From: Trinickia soli
GTDB lineage: Bacteria; Pseudomonadota; Gammaproteobacteria; Burkholderiales; Burkholderiaceae
Reading direction: 5' to 3'
DNA: 64,000 nt
NCBI RefSeq assembly: GCF_002879855.1
Contig: NZ_PNYB01000002.1
Coordinates: forward strand, 124,001-188,000
The position numbers and the translations under genes are program-made. The notes below the pieces were generated by a model that worked only from the letters and a program-made list of their open reading frames with translations, did not search any database and had not been told where the DNA came from. Numbering within the stretch: position 1 is the first letter of the stretch; each line of letters opens with the position of its first letter. Positions 9,781-18,542 of the stretch are shown one piece after another.

Positions 9781-10086
9781 CGCATGTCTCGATCGATACG
9801 ATTGCACTTCGAAGTGTCATGACGTTCGGCGCGCGTGTCCGTCGATCGGCAGCGCGGACCGTGCTCGGGTCGTTCGGCCAAACCGCCGTTTGGTCAGCGC
9901 ATTCATAGCCACGATTGTAGGTTCGCGTCGTCCCGATGCGCGGCGAAGAACATCGGAGCGGTGCCGCGATAGGGCGCCATTCCCACATATGAAGCTTTGG
10001 CAGACGACTACAGCAGTGACGTGCGCATTTGTCAGGCTTAGGGGATGCTTGCCTTGCGCCACGACGCCCATCGCCGCCCCCCCGTC
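9781..10086. other. Intergenic region, no gene seen
   Basis: About 306 bp separate two minus-strand orphan genes. I see no convincing coding frame. It should contain the promoter for the 9780 gene on the minus strand, but I could not pick a clear -35/-10 pair. No TTCG-N16-TTCG box is present in that orientation. Confidence 0.4.
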
Positions 10087-10935
10087 CTATCGAATCCCGA
10101 GCGGCAATTCGCGTGCGTCGATGGCTGTGTTGTTGCTGTAGCAATAGGTCCGTTCGAACGCCTCGCATTGGACCAAGCGGTATTCCGCACCCTGTTGAAC
10201 GATGACGGCGCCGTCTTCGAATTTCTGGGGCGACGCGGCGGGGCCCTTGAAAAAGCCGCGCCCATCGAGGCGAACCGCTTTGCATATATCGCGATCGTCG
10301 CGCTTATAAAGACCGAACTCGTTCTGGCCGAGGTCTCCCACGGGCGTCATTCTTTTCCGTATAAAGTCGCGAGTGGAGTTATACCGATCCGTTAGACCAA
10401 GGCTCGTTGCGTAGTCGAGAAAGGCCAGGATGCCGGCGTGATCCAGTATTCCCGGCGTGCTGCTCGCGTTCGCCAGTTCATCGTGTCTGGCTCTTAGCAA
10501 GCCTGCCTGGTTCTCCGTCACCAAGTTGAAAATGATGACGCCGGTATCGTTGCCTTGAACCGCCTGTACGCTGTTATCGGTCGAGTTATAGAAGATGACG
10601 CCGGTGTCGCCGATGGGATTCTTTTCGAAATCGAGGATTTTTTGGCCGGCGTTTTCGTCTCCAGGGGGATAGACCAGCTTTACGCCGTCCTTGAGGTTAC
10701 CGATCGGAAGAATGAATTTCTGCGCTTTGGAAATGACCGACGCAGCGTTGGACATATCGAGGTCCTCCGCGCTGATTGTCCGGGAAGAGCTCGCGAGGGG
10801 AGACGAGACCGCGACGTTCGGCATGGTGCGGCTACGTGTCAGCGCACCCGCTTCGTTCTGAGCGGATGGCCGGCTCGACAAGCTCCTTGCTCGCCTGCGT
10901 GCGGGGCTGCGTGGCACCGTCGCGTATTTGCTCAT
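10087..10935 (-). CDS. Orphan 282-aa protein, possible secreted effector
   Basis: I do not recognise this protein. The N-terminus (SKYATVPRSPARRRARSLSS) is strongly Ser/Arg-rich with no hydrophobic signal, again like the type III-style N-termini of its neighbours. Residues of about 70-282 look globular, with two similar beta-type phrases, GDTGVIFYNSTDN and GNDTGVIIFNLVTEN, that may form an internal repeat. No catalytic motif is visible. It is separated by about 300 bp from the other orphan genes and by 129 bp from the efflux operon. Confidence 0.65.
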   Translation of the reverse strand: MSKYATVPRSPARRRARSLSSRPSAQNEAGALTRSRTMPNVAVSSPLASSSRTISAEDLDMSNAASVISKAQKFILPIGNLKDGVKLVYPPGDENAGQKILDFEKNPIGDTGVIFYNSTDNSVQAVQGNDTGVIIFNLVTENQAGLLRARHDELANASSTPGILDHAGILAFLDYATSLGLTDRYNSTRDFIRKRMTPVGDLGQNEFGLYKRDDRDICKAVRLDGRGFFKGPAASPQKFEDGAVIVQQGAEYRLVQCEAFERTYCYSNNTAIDARELPLGIR

Positions 10936-11064
10936 GAGTGGCTCATGCTGCGTAGTTCACATCGAGCCAGTTTAGCGGGGGCGCTCCCACAGTCCCATAC
11001 GACGCGGACCCGCATGCCCGACGTCTAATACTCCGCACCGCGGGCGTCCCACTATTTACGACAC

Positions 11065-12534
11065 TCAACCCTTGGGTGCGTCTCCCATCGCTTGGAACAA
11101 CAGCGCCGTATCGGCGAGGCGCTGGGCGCTCGAGCGCAAGGCCGTGAGCTTGGCGTTCCAATACTGTTGTTCGCTCGCGCGCACGCTTGCGGCGGGGATT
11201 GCACCGAGGCGGCCGCGCGCGGCCGTTTCGTCGAATGCTTGCCGCGCCGATTGCGTTTGCGTTTGCGTGGCGCTAACAGCCTGCGCGTCGTGCTCGAGCG
11301 CGGCCAGCGTATCGGCTACGTTTTGAAAGGCTGATAGAACGGTCGCCTTGTATTGCTGCGTGGCCGCGTCGTAAAAGTCGATTGCCGCGCGCCGCTGCGC
11401 AAGCAGCGCGCCGCCGTGGAACAGCGGCTGCGTCAGAGATCCGCCGATGCTCCAGAGCGCGCCAGCCGCGGAAAGCGCCGTCGGCCAACTGAATCCGCCT
11501 TGCCCCATCGAAGCGGTCAGCGACAAGCTCGGGAACATCTGCGCGGTGGCCAACCCGACTTCGGCGGCAGCGGCTTTGACCGCGGCTTCGGCTGCGACGA
11601 TATCGGGCCGCGTGCGCAGCAGCGCCGAGGGGACGACGACAGGGACCTGCTCAGGCGTTGCCAAGCTGGCAAGGTCAGGAATTTCCGGCTCGGCATCGGG
11701 CGTACGGCCGAGCAAGACGGCCAGCGCATGGCCGGTCGCATCTCGCTGTTGCAGCAGCCCCGGCAGCGTCGCCTCGAACGCTGCCGCACTCTGCTGCGAA
11801 GCGAGCGCCTGCGCATGCGACACCGCGCCCAGCGCATAGCGACGCGCGTCTTCCTGTGCGTTTTGTTGGGCAAGCGCGATCAGCCGTCGCGTGGCGTCGA
11901 TTTCGCTATCGAGCATGGCCGCGTTGATCGTGGTCGTCACAATGTTCGCGGCGAGGGCGCGTCGCGCGGCATTGAGTTCGAACGCTTGCACGTCCACGCG
12001 CGCGTGCAGCGCCGCATTCGCGTAGCGGACGGCGCCGAACAAGTCGAACGTATAGTGCGCTTGGATCTGACCGACGAATACGTTGTAGCGTACCGTCGGA
12101 GGGCCCGCTTCGGGGATGCCCAGCGCGCGTTCGCGTGTGGCCTGTGCGCCCGCGTCGATCGTCGGCAACAGCGATGAGCCGATCTGCGCACGCAATTGCT
12201 CGCGCGCGCCGGCCAGGTTTTTTTCGGTGGCGGCCAGCGTTGGGCTGTTTTTCAGGCCTTCGTCGACAAGCGCATCGAGCTGCGGCGAGCGGTATAGCCG
12301 CCACCATTCGGGTACCGGCTGCGCGCCGATGTCAAAGCGCTGGGAAACACCGTCGGCCATCGCCGTTTGCTCCGGCAACGCGGTGCGGCCGTAATGGGCC
12401 GGCGAGGGCATCGCCGGCGGCTGGCCGTTCGGCCCCAGCGAGCAAGCCGCCAGGGCCACCGCCGATATCGCCGCGAACGCGTGGCCGCGATGTCGGCAGC
12501 CCGTACGCAAGACGCTCATGGTCCTCATCCTCAA
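11065..12534 (-). CDS. RND efflux outer-membrane channel lipoprotein (OprM/NodT family)
   Basis: The 489-aa protein has a signal sequence ending in a lipobox (LAAC, about residues 28-31). Two repeats of the outer-membrane-factor type follow, with long helical hairpins. It would trimerise as the TolC-like exit duct. The start overlaps the upstream RND pump gene by 4 bp, and it is the last gene of the membrane-fusion protein, pump, channel operon. Confidence 0.92.
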   Translation of the reverse strand: MRMRTMSVLRTGCRHRGHAFAAISAVALAACSLGPNGQPPAMPSPAHYGRTALPEQTAMADGVSQRFDIGAQPVPEWWRLYRSPQLDALVDEGLKNSPTLAATEKNLAGAREQLRAQIGSSLLPTIDAGAQATRERALGIPEAGPPTVRYNVFVGQIQAHYTFDLFGAVRYANAALHARVDVQAFELNAARRALAANIVTTTINAAMLDSEIDATRRLIALAQQNAQEDARRYALGAVSHAQALASQQSAAAFEATLPGLLQQRDATGHALAVLLGRTPDAEPEIPDLASLATPEQVPVVVPSALLRTRPDIVAAEAAVKAAAAEVGLATAQMFPSLSLTASMGQGGFSWPTALSAAGALWSIGGSLTQPLFHGGALLAQRRAAIDFYDAATQQYKATVLSAFQNVADTLAALEHDAQAVSATQTQTQSARQAFDETAARGRLGAIPAASVRASEQQYWNAKLTALRSSAQRLADTALLFQAMGDAPKG

Positions 12535-15500
12535 TTCCCCGTATGAGAGTTGGCGTCCGGCGACGGATCGCGTTCATCGAGCCGGACTCTGAACGAGGTC
12601 GCATAGAGCGCAGGCAGATAAAAGAGCGTCAGCACCGTCGCGCTCGTAATGCCACCCATTAGCGCGGTGGCCATCGGCCCGAAGAAGTTTGAGCGCAGCA
12701 GCGGAATCAGGGCGAGCACGGCCGCCGCCGCGGTTAGCGTGATCGGGCGGAAGCGCCGCACGGTCGCCCCGACGATCGCATCGAACCGGCGATGACCCGC
12801 GGCGATGTCCTGCTCGATCTGATCGACGAGAATCACGGAGTTGCGCATGATGATGCCGAACATGGCGATCACACCCAGCATCGCCACGAAGCCGAACGGC
12901 TTGCCGAAGATGAGCAGCGTCGCCACGACGCCGATCAAGCCCAGCGGCGCCGTCAAAACGACCATCAGCACGCGCGCGAAACTTTGCAGTTGAATCATCA
13001 GGAGCGTGAACACGGCGATTGCCATCAGCGGCATCTGCGCATTGATCGACGTTTGGCCTTTTGCGCTTTCTTCGACAGAGCCGCCCACTTCAATCCGGTA
13101 TCCAAGCGGCAGCGACGCGCGGATCGGAGCGAGCGCGCGGTCGAGGTCGTGCGTCACGTCGATGCCTTGAGCGTTGCCGCGGACGTCGGCTTGCACGGTG
13201 ATCGTCGGCTGGCGATCGCGCTCCCAGATCACGCCGTATTCGAGCGTGTTGCGCACATGTCCGAGCGAAGCGAGCGGCACGGGGCCGTGCGCCGTGGGCA
13301 TCGCCAACCCCAGCAAGCGAGCGGGATCGACGCGCTCGTGTTTCGGCGCGCGCAGATCGACGCTGATGAGCTTGTCGCGCTCGCGAAACTGCGTGACGGT
13401 GTAGCCCGAGAGCGTCATCGCGAGGAAATTCGATACGTCCTGCGATGTGACGCCGAGCTGGCGCGCCTTGTTTTGATCGACTTCGAACGCCATCGAGCGC
13501 TCGGCCGGCTCATCCCAATCGAACTGCACGCCGCGCGTGCGAGCATCCGCCCGCATCTTCGCCGCCACTTTTTCGGAAATGGCGCGCACGGTGGCGATAT
13601 CGTCGCCGCTCACGCGGAACTGGACGGGATATCCGACGGGCGGGCCGTTTTCGAGCCGCGAAAGGCGGGTGCGGACGCCCGAAAAGTCGTTTTCGAGCCG
13701 GGTGTCGAGCCAGCGCGCCAGCTTCTCGCGTTCCTCGACCGATTTCGCCGTGATCACGAACTGCGCGAAATTCGGTTGCTGCAGTTGCTGATCGAGCGGC
13801 AGATAGAAACGCGGCGCGCCGGTACCGACGAAGTCGACGAAATGATCGATTTCGGGGCGGCCGTCGAGCGTTTTCTCGAACCGCTGCGCTTGCTTGAGCG
13901 TGGCGTCGAACGAAGCGCCTTCGGGCAGACGCATGTCGACGAGCAGTTCGGGCCGGTCCGAACTCGGGAAGAACTGTTGTGGCACGAGCGAGAACGCGCC
14001 AAGCGACACGACGAAGAGCAGCACAGTCACGCCGAGCACGACGAAACGTCGCTGCACGCACCAGGTGATCCACACGGAGAGCCGGCGGTAAAAGCGCGTG
14101 TCGTAGATGTCATGCTCGTGGTCGTGGGCCTCGCCATGAGCACGCTTGCGCTCAGGCAGCAGGTGGTAGCCGAGCAAGGGAATCAGGACGACGGCTGCAA
14201 ACCAGGATGCGATCAATGCGATGGCCGACACTTCGAAGATCGAGCGCGTGTACTCGCCCGTGCTCGATTTGGCGAGCGCGATCGGCAAGAAGCCCGACAC
14301 CGTGACGAGCGTGCCCGTCAGCATCGGGAAGGCCGTGCTCGTATACGCGAACGCCGCGGCGCGCGTGCGCTTCCAGCCCTGTTCGAGCTTGACCGCCATC
14401 ATTTCGACCGCAATGATCGCATCGTCGACGAGCAGCCCCAGTGCCAGCACGAGCGTGCCGAGCGACACTTTGTGCAGCCCGATGTCGAACATGTACATGA
14501 CGAGCGCCGTTACCGCGAGCACGATCGGAATCGAGATCACGACCACCATGCCGGTGCGCAGCCCCAGCGAGATGAGGCTGACCACGAGGACGATCGCCAC
14601 GGCTTCGCCGACCGCTTCGAGGAAGTCGTCGACGGAGTGAGCGACGGCTTTCGGCATGCTCGATACCTGCTCGAGCCTGAGGCCGGCAGGCAGATGCGCG
14701 CGCAGTTGCTCGCTCGTGGCATCGAGCGCCTTGCCAAGCCGAATGACGTCGCCGCCGGGCTGCATCGTCACGCCGATGCCGAGCACGGCATGCCCGTGAT
14801 TGCGCATCTCGGTGACGGGCGGATCGTCGTATCCGCGTTTGATCGTGGCGATATCGCCGAGCCGCACGGTGCGCTGGCCGATTTCAATCAACGTATCGGC
14901 CAGCGCGCGCACGTCGTTGAACTGGCCGCTCGGACGCACGAACACGCGATCGTCCGCTGTCGTGACGGTGCCCGTCGAAGCAACGGCGTTCTGCGACGCG
15001 ATCGCTTGCGCGAGTTGTTGCGGCGAGAGATTCAAACGCGTGAGCTGAGCGTTCGTGATTTCGACGTAGATGTGCTGGTCGGGATCGCCGAAGTAGTCGA
15101 CCTTGGCCACCCCGGGCACGCGCAGCAATACCGTGCGCAGTTCGTCGGCATAGTCGTGCAACTGTGCCGGGGAAAACCCGTCGCCTTCGAGCGTGTAGAC
15201 GTTCGTATAGACATCGCCGAATTCGTCGTTGAAGAAGGGACCCACGACCCCGGGCGGCAGCGTGGCCGAAATATCGCCGACCTTCTTGCGCACCTGGTAC
15301 CAGGTTTCCGGCACGTTTTTGACGGGCGCGGAATCCTTCATCGTGAAGAAGATCATCGATTCGCCGGGCCGGGAGTAGCTGCGCTGGAAATCGATGAACG
15401 GCGTTTCCTGCAGCTTGCGCTCGATGCGATCGGTGACTTCTTCCTGCACTTGTCTCGCCGTCGCACCGGGCCATAGCGTGCGGATCACCATCACGCGAAA

Positions 15501-15776
15501 CGTAAACGGCGGATCCTCCGATTGCGCGAGGCGCGTGTAGGCGAGGATGCCGGCCAGCGTCGCCAGCGCGATCAAAAAGACGACGAGTGCCTGATGCCGC
15601 AGTGCCCAGGCTGACAGGTTGAAGCGGCCTTCATCGTACGCGGCGGTGGGCGAATCGTGATGCGGGAGCGGCGTGTTGGCGGCGGACGATGGAGACGAAG
15701 CGGACGAAGCGGACGAAGCGGACGAAGCGGACGAAGCGGACGAAGCGGGGGAGTCGTAACGATCGCTGCCGCTCAT
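12531..15776 (-). CDS. RND multidrug efflux pump, inner-membrane subunit
   Basis: The 1081-aa protein has the normal RND size and topology: TM1 near residue 60, a large periplasmic loop, a TM block, a second loop and a second block. The central TM motif LGLLVDDAIIAVEMM (near residue 445) contains the Asp pair of the proton relay. The sequence is of the shorter AcrB-like class that often pairs with NodT channels. The N-terminus carries a low-complexity Ser-Ser-Ala run coded by six 9-bp repeats. It overlaps both neighbours by 4 bp. Substrates cannot be read from sequence. Confidence 0.92.
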   Translation of the reverse strand: MSGSDRYDSPASSASSASSASSASSASSPSSAANTPLPHHDSPTAAYDEGRFNLSAWALRHQALVVFLIALATLAGILAYTRLAQSEDPPFTFRVMVIRTLWPGATARQVQEEVTDRIERKLQETPFIDFQRSYSRPGESMIFFTMKDSAPVKNVPETWYQVRKKVGDISATLPPGVVGPFFNDEFGDVYTNVYTLEGDGFSPAQLHDYADELRTVLLRVPGVAKVDYFGDPDQHIYVEITNAQLTRLNLSPQQLAQAIASQNAVASTGTVTTADDRVFVRPSGQFNDVRALADTLIEIGQRTVRLGDIATIKRGYDDPPVTEMRNHGHAVLGIGVTMQPGGDVIRLGKALDATSEQLRAHLPAGLRLEQVSSMPKAVAHSVDDFLEAVGEAVAIVLVVSLISLGLRTGMVVVISIPIVLAVTALVMYMFDIGLHKVSLGTLVLALGLLVDDAIIAVEMMAVKLEQGWKRTRAAAFAYTSTAFPMLTGTLVTVSGFLPIALAKSSTGEYTRSIFEVSAIALIASWFAAVVLIPLLGYHLLPERKRAHGEAHDHEHDIYDTRFYRRLSVWITWCVQRRFVVLGVTVLLFVVSLGAFSLVPQQFFPSSDRPELLVDMRLPEGASFDATLKQAQRFEKTLDGRPEIDHFVDFVGTGAPRFYLPLDQQLQQPNFAQFVITAKSVEEREKLARWLDTRLENDFSGVRTRLSRLENGPPVGYPVQFRVSGDDIATVRAISEKVAAKMRADARTRGVQFDWDEPAERSMAFEVDQNKARQLGVTSQDVSNFLAMTLSGYTVTQFRERDKLISVDLRAPKHERVDPARLLGLAMPTAHGPVPLASLGHVRNTLEYGVIWERDRQPTITVQADVRGNAQGIDVTHDLDRALAPIRASLPLGYRIEVGGSVEESAKGQTSINAQMPLMAIAVFTLLMIQLQSFARVLMVVLTAPLGLIGVVATLLIFGKPFGFVAMLGVIAMFGIIMRNSVILVDQIEQDIAAGHRRFDAIVGATVRRFRPITLTAAAAVLALIPLLRSNFFGPMATALMGGITSATVLTLFYLPALYATSFRVRLDERDPSPDANSHTGN
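15694..15747. repeat. Six tandem copies of 9-bp GACGAAGCG in the RND gene
   Basis: Six perfect copies lie head to tail and encode the Ser-Ser-Ala repeat near the N-terminus of the pump. The unit is a multiple of three, so slippage would change tail length without breaking the frame. Confidence 0.95.
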
Positions 15777-16957
15777 GATGCGAAGTCCTCGGGGTGCAGC
15801 GGCGCGACGACGCGTACGTGTTCGCCTGCGCTTACCGTGTGCACACCTTGATAGACGACGCGGTCGCCGTCGTTCAGCCCCTGGGTCACGGAGAACGTCC
15901 GTTCGTCATAGCGGCCCACGCTCACGCGCCGCAGCTCGAGCGTGTCGGTACCGGAACGAACGACCCAGACAGCCGGCGAGGGACCGTCGTGGAACAACGC
16001 CGTAACGGGCAGCGTGAATGGATGCGCACCGAGGCGCGCCTGCACTTGGGCGAACGCGATTTGCGCCGTCATGCCCAGGCGCACGGCGGCGCTGGGCGCG
16101 GTCAGCGTCAGACGGACGCGATAGGTGCGGCTTTGGGGATCGGCGGCCGGGGCGACCTCGCGTACGCGGGCGACGAACCGCTGGCCCGGTACGGCCGGCA
16201 GCGTGACCTGCGCAACGCTGCCGACGCCGAGCGCGGTCAGCGCGCTTTCCGGAGCGTCGCAGACGACGTCGATGTCGCCGGCCCACGCCAGACCATACAC
16301 GGCCTGACCCGCGGCGACGTTCTGCCCCGTATCCGCTTGCTCGGCCGTGATGACGCCAGCATGGTCGGCCACGAGCGCTGCATAAGCGAGCTGATTGCGC
16401 GCGAGCGACAGCTGCGCTTGGGCCGCATCGCGCTGCGCGCCGGCCGAGGCATAGGCGTCCTGCGTTTGTTCGAGCTGCGCGGGGGCGATCAGGTTTTCGT
16501 GCGCCTGGGCGCTATCGCGGTCGAGCTGCTGTTTCGCGTACACGAGCCGGTGCTGAGCGGCGTCGAGCTGGGCTTGCGCGTTTGCCAGATTCTTTTGCAG
16601 GTCGGCCGGATCCAGGCGGGCGATGACTTGACCCGCTTTGACGGTGTCGCCCAGGCGCACGTCGCGCTCGATGATCTTGCCGGCCACCCGAAACGAAAGA
16701 GGTGTGTAGTAGCGGGCCTCGATATCGCCGGGCAACGTGGCCTCGGGCGGCAAGCCGTCGGGATGGACGGCGACGGCGACGACAGCGCGGGGCGCCACGG
16801 CGGCGGGCGCGCGTTCGTGGCAGGCGCTCAGCGCGAGCGCGCCGCAAACCGCGAAGGCCACGCCGTATCGGCGCAGCGCGGAGCGGGCGCCGGGAAGTCG
16901 GAATGCGTGGAGCTGCACGCGCGCCTCGGGAGGCGCCTCAGGACCGGGACGTGTCAC
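15773..16957 (-). CDS. RND efflux periplasmic adaptor (membrane fusion protein)
   Basis: From the GTG at 16957 this encodes about 394 aa. An in-frame ATG at 17002 gives 409, but no Shine-Dalgarno precedes it, whereas a GGGG tract precedes the GTG. The start is uncertain. A hydrophobic stretch ends in the lipobox LSAC. The HlyD-type core follows: GDIEARYYTPLSFRVAGKI, a helical hairpin with LDAAQ-type heptads, then the lipoyl/beta-barrel part (VVADHAGVITAEQADTGQNV). It bridges the pump and outer channel. It is first in the operon and divergent from the TetR gene. Confidence 0.88.
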   Translation of the reverse strand: MTRPGPEAPPEARVQLHAFRLPGARSALRRYGVAFAVCGALALSACHERAPAAVAPRAVVAVAVHPDGLPPEATLPGDIEARYYTPLSFRVAGKIIERDVRLGDTVKAGQVIARLDPADLQKNLANAQAQLDAAQHRLVYAKQQLDRDSAQAHENLIAPAQLEQTQDAYASAGAQRDAAQAQLSLARNQLAYAALVADHAGVITAEQADTGQNVAAGQAVYGLAWAGDIDVVCDAPESALTALGVGSVAQVTLPAVPGQRFVARVREVAPAADPQSRTYRVRLTLTAPSAAVRLGMTAQIAFAQVQARLGAHPFTLPVTALFHDGPSPAVWVVRSGTDTLELRRVSVGRYDERTFSVTQGLNDGDRVVYQGVHTVSAGEHVRVVAPLHPEDFAS

Positions 16958-17083
16958 GATGACCCCAGAGAGAAGAACTGCGTCGAACCAGAGCAAGCAC
17001 ATATACAGGGCTTACCGCGCGGAGGGGCGCCACCTTATGGGAGGCTGCCTTGCCTTCTTTATTCAACTACGAGGGCGGATTCT

Positions 17084-17099
17084 AATACAGTTGTGTATT
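17084..17099. promoter_or_regulatory. Palindromic operator between efflux operon and tetR
   Basis: AATACA-GTTG-TGTATT is a perfect 16-bp inverted repeat in the divergent promoter region. Its place and form fit autoregulation by the adjacent TetR-family repressor and control of the efflux genes. Confidence 0.65.
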
Positions 17100-17147
17100 T
17101 GAATGCAAAGCTGAATGCAGCGTGGCGATAGTGCTAAACTTCGCGGC

Positions 17148-17780
17148 ATGAAACGAAAACGCTTGACCCGGGAAGAGAGCAAGGAGCAGACGCGCTCGCG
17201 TCTGCTCGATGCTGCGCAAATCATTTTTATGAAGAAGGGCTACGCGGCCGCGAGTGTCGAAGACATCGCGGAGGCGGCTGGCTATACGCGCGGCGCCTTC
17301 TACTCGAACTTCCGAGGCAAGTCGGAACTGCTGATGGAGCTGCTGCTGCGCGACCACGCCCGGATGCAGGCGGATCTGCAGTCGATCATCGGCGAAACGG
17401 CGACGCCGGAGGCAATGCAGGCGCGTGCAGTCACGTTCTACAGTCAGTTCTTTCGCGAAGACGATTGCTTTCTGCTATGGGCCGAAGCGAAGTTGCTGGC
17501 GGCGCGCGACGCTAAGTTTCGCGCGCGCTTCAACGCGTTCTCACAGGAAAAGCGCGAATTTCTGACGGGCTACATCCGGATGTTTTCCGAGCGGATGGGA
17601 ACGCCGCTGCCGCTGCCCGCCGAGGTCCTCGCGCTCGGGCTGATCGGCTTGTGCGACGGTGTCCATGCCGTGCGCATGTGCGATCCGCAGCACGTCACCG
17701 ATGACCTCGTCGAAGGCGTGCTGGCCGGATTCTTCTCGCGGGTCATGTTCGGCGGCGCGAGTGGCCCCCAAGGCGCCTGA
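17148..17780 (+). CDS. TetR-family transcriptional regulator of the RND operon
   Basis: The 210-aa protein starts KRKRLTREESKEQTRSRLLD and carries the canonical HTH (about 33-52: VEDIAEAAGYTRGAFYSNFR). An all-helical ligand domain with no obvious metal site follows. It is transcribed away from the efflux operon, and a 16-bp palindrome lies 48 bp before its start. By analogy with AcrR/TtgR-type regulators it probably represses the pump until a drug-like ligand binds. Confidence 0.88.
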   Translation: MKRKRLTREESKEQTRSRLLDAAQIIFMKKGYAAASVEDIAEAAGYTRGAFYSNFRGKSELLMELLLRDHARMQADLQSIIGETATPEAMQARAVTFYSQFFREDDCFLLWAEAKLLAARDAKFRARFNAFSQEKREFLTGYIRMFSERMGTPLPLPAEVLALGLIGLCDGVHAVRMCDPQHVTDDLVEGVLAGFFSRVMFGGASGPQGA

Positions 17781-17843
17781 GCAGGCGAAAGGGCGCCTGA
17801 GCGCCGGTGCGGCAGGTCGCTGTCTCCGTGTCGCCGGAGAGCG

Positions 17844-18155
17844 TCAGGAGCTCAGGCCTGGCCCATAGTTGCTGCTGAGCAGGCGCGTCACCGAATCGAC
17901 GTCGGCATAGTCCTGCTCGGGCAGACCGTCCAGGATGGCGAGCAATTCGTTGCTTGCGCCGGCTTCCCGTGCCGTCTCGACGATGTGATCCTTATTGACC
18001 GGATAATGCACGGCGTGCAGGACGTCCGCGATCTGCAAATCGATCGATTCGGTCGGCACGGATGCGGTGCCAGGCAACGCTGTATCGTCAGCCTTCGGCG
18101 CAACTCCGTCGGCTCCGCCCGCCGTGTTCGGCGCTCGCTTGTTGCGCGCCTTCAT
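17844..18155 (-). CDS. DUF2795-type small protein
   Basis: The start chosen is the ATG at 18155 (103 aa), which overlaps the stop of the upstream exported protein (ATGA). An N-terminal Lys/Ala/Pro-rich tail leads into a compact domain (about 38-95). That domain has IADVLHAVHYPVNKDHIVETA and LLAILDGLPEQDYADVDSV, matching the DUF2795 pattern of two short helical repeats. The function of the family is not known to me. Confidence 0.7.
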   Translation of the reverse strand: MKARNKRAPNTAGGADGVAPKADDTALPGTASVPTESIDLQIADVLHAVHYPVNKDHIVETAREAGASNELLAILDGLPEQDYADVDSVTRLLSSNYGPGLSS

Positions 18156-18415
18156 GTCCGCGCCTGCCGCTCGTGAGCGGCGAAATGATTCGCCAGTTCG
18201 TGCCGTTTGGGCAGCGTGATGCGCGTCCAGTGTCCGCGCACCGCGGTGGTGTCCGCTTTCACATCGGGGGCGGGCGGCGCGACGGGCGCAAGATTCGCGC
18301 GTGCCGACGCCAACGCGGCACGTGCTGTGACGCTGTCGAGCGAAGCCGTATGGATCGGTGCCGCAAAGCACGAAGCCGAGAGCAATGCCATAGTTGTCAA
18401 TGTCGAGACTTTCAT
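18152..18415 (-). CDS. Small exported protein of unknown function
   Basis: The 87-aa protein has a clear Sec signal (KVSTLTTMALLSASCFAAP, cleavage near residue 19). An Ala-rich mature part ends HELANHFAAHERQART. An excellent ribosome site (GGAGGTCGAGCA before ATG) supports the start. It is translationally coupled to the DUF2795 gene. No family recognised. Confidence 0.6.
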   Translation of the reverse strand: MKVSTLTTMALLSASCFAAPIHTASLDSVTARAALASARANLAPVAPPAPDVKADTTAVRGHWTRITLPKRHELANHFAAHERQART

Positions 18416-18542
18416 TGCTCGACCTCCTTCTCGATAGAGCACGCCGCCGACGGGTTCGGATCGATCAAGGTCCGCGTCGGCCGTCGCCGACACTCATCTC
18501 AGCATGCCTCGTGCCTGGCCTTCCTATCGGAGGTGATAGGGG

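Noticed and set aside
12792-15476. Very long plus-strand open frame opposite the RND pump gene
   Set aside because: It is antisense to a clear RND protein, is rich in Arg/His/Asp without domain structure, and arises from GC-skewed codon use.
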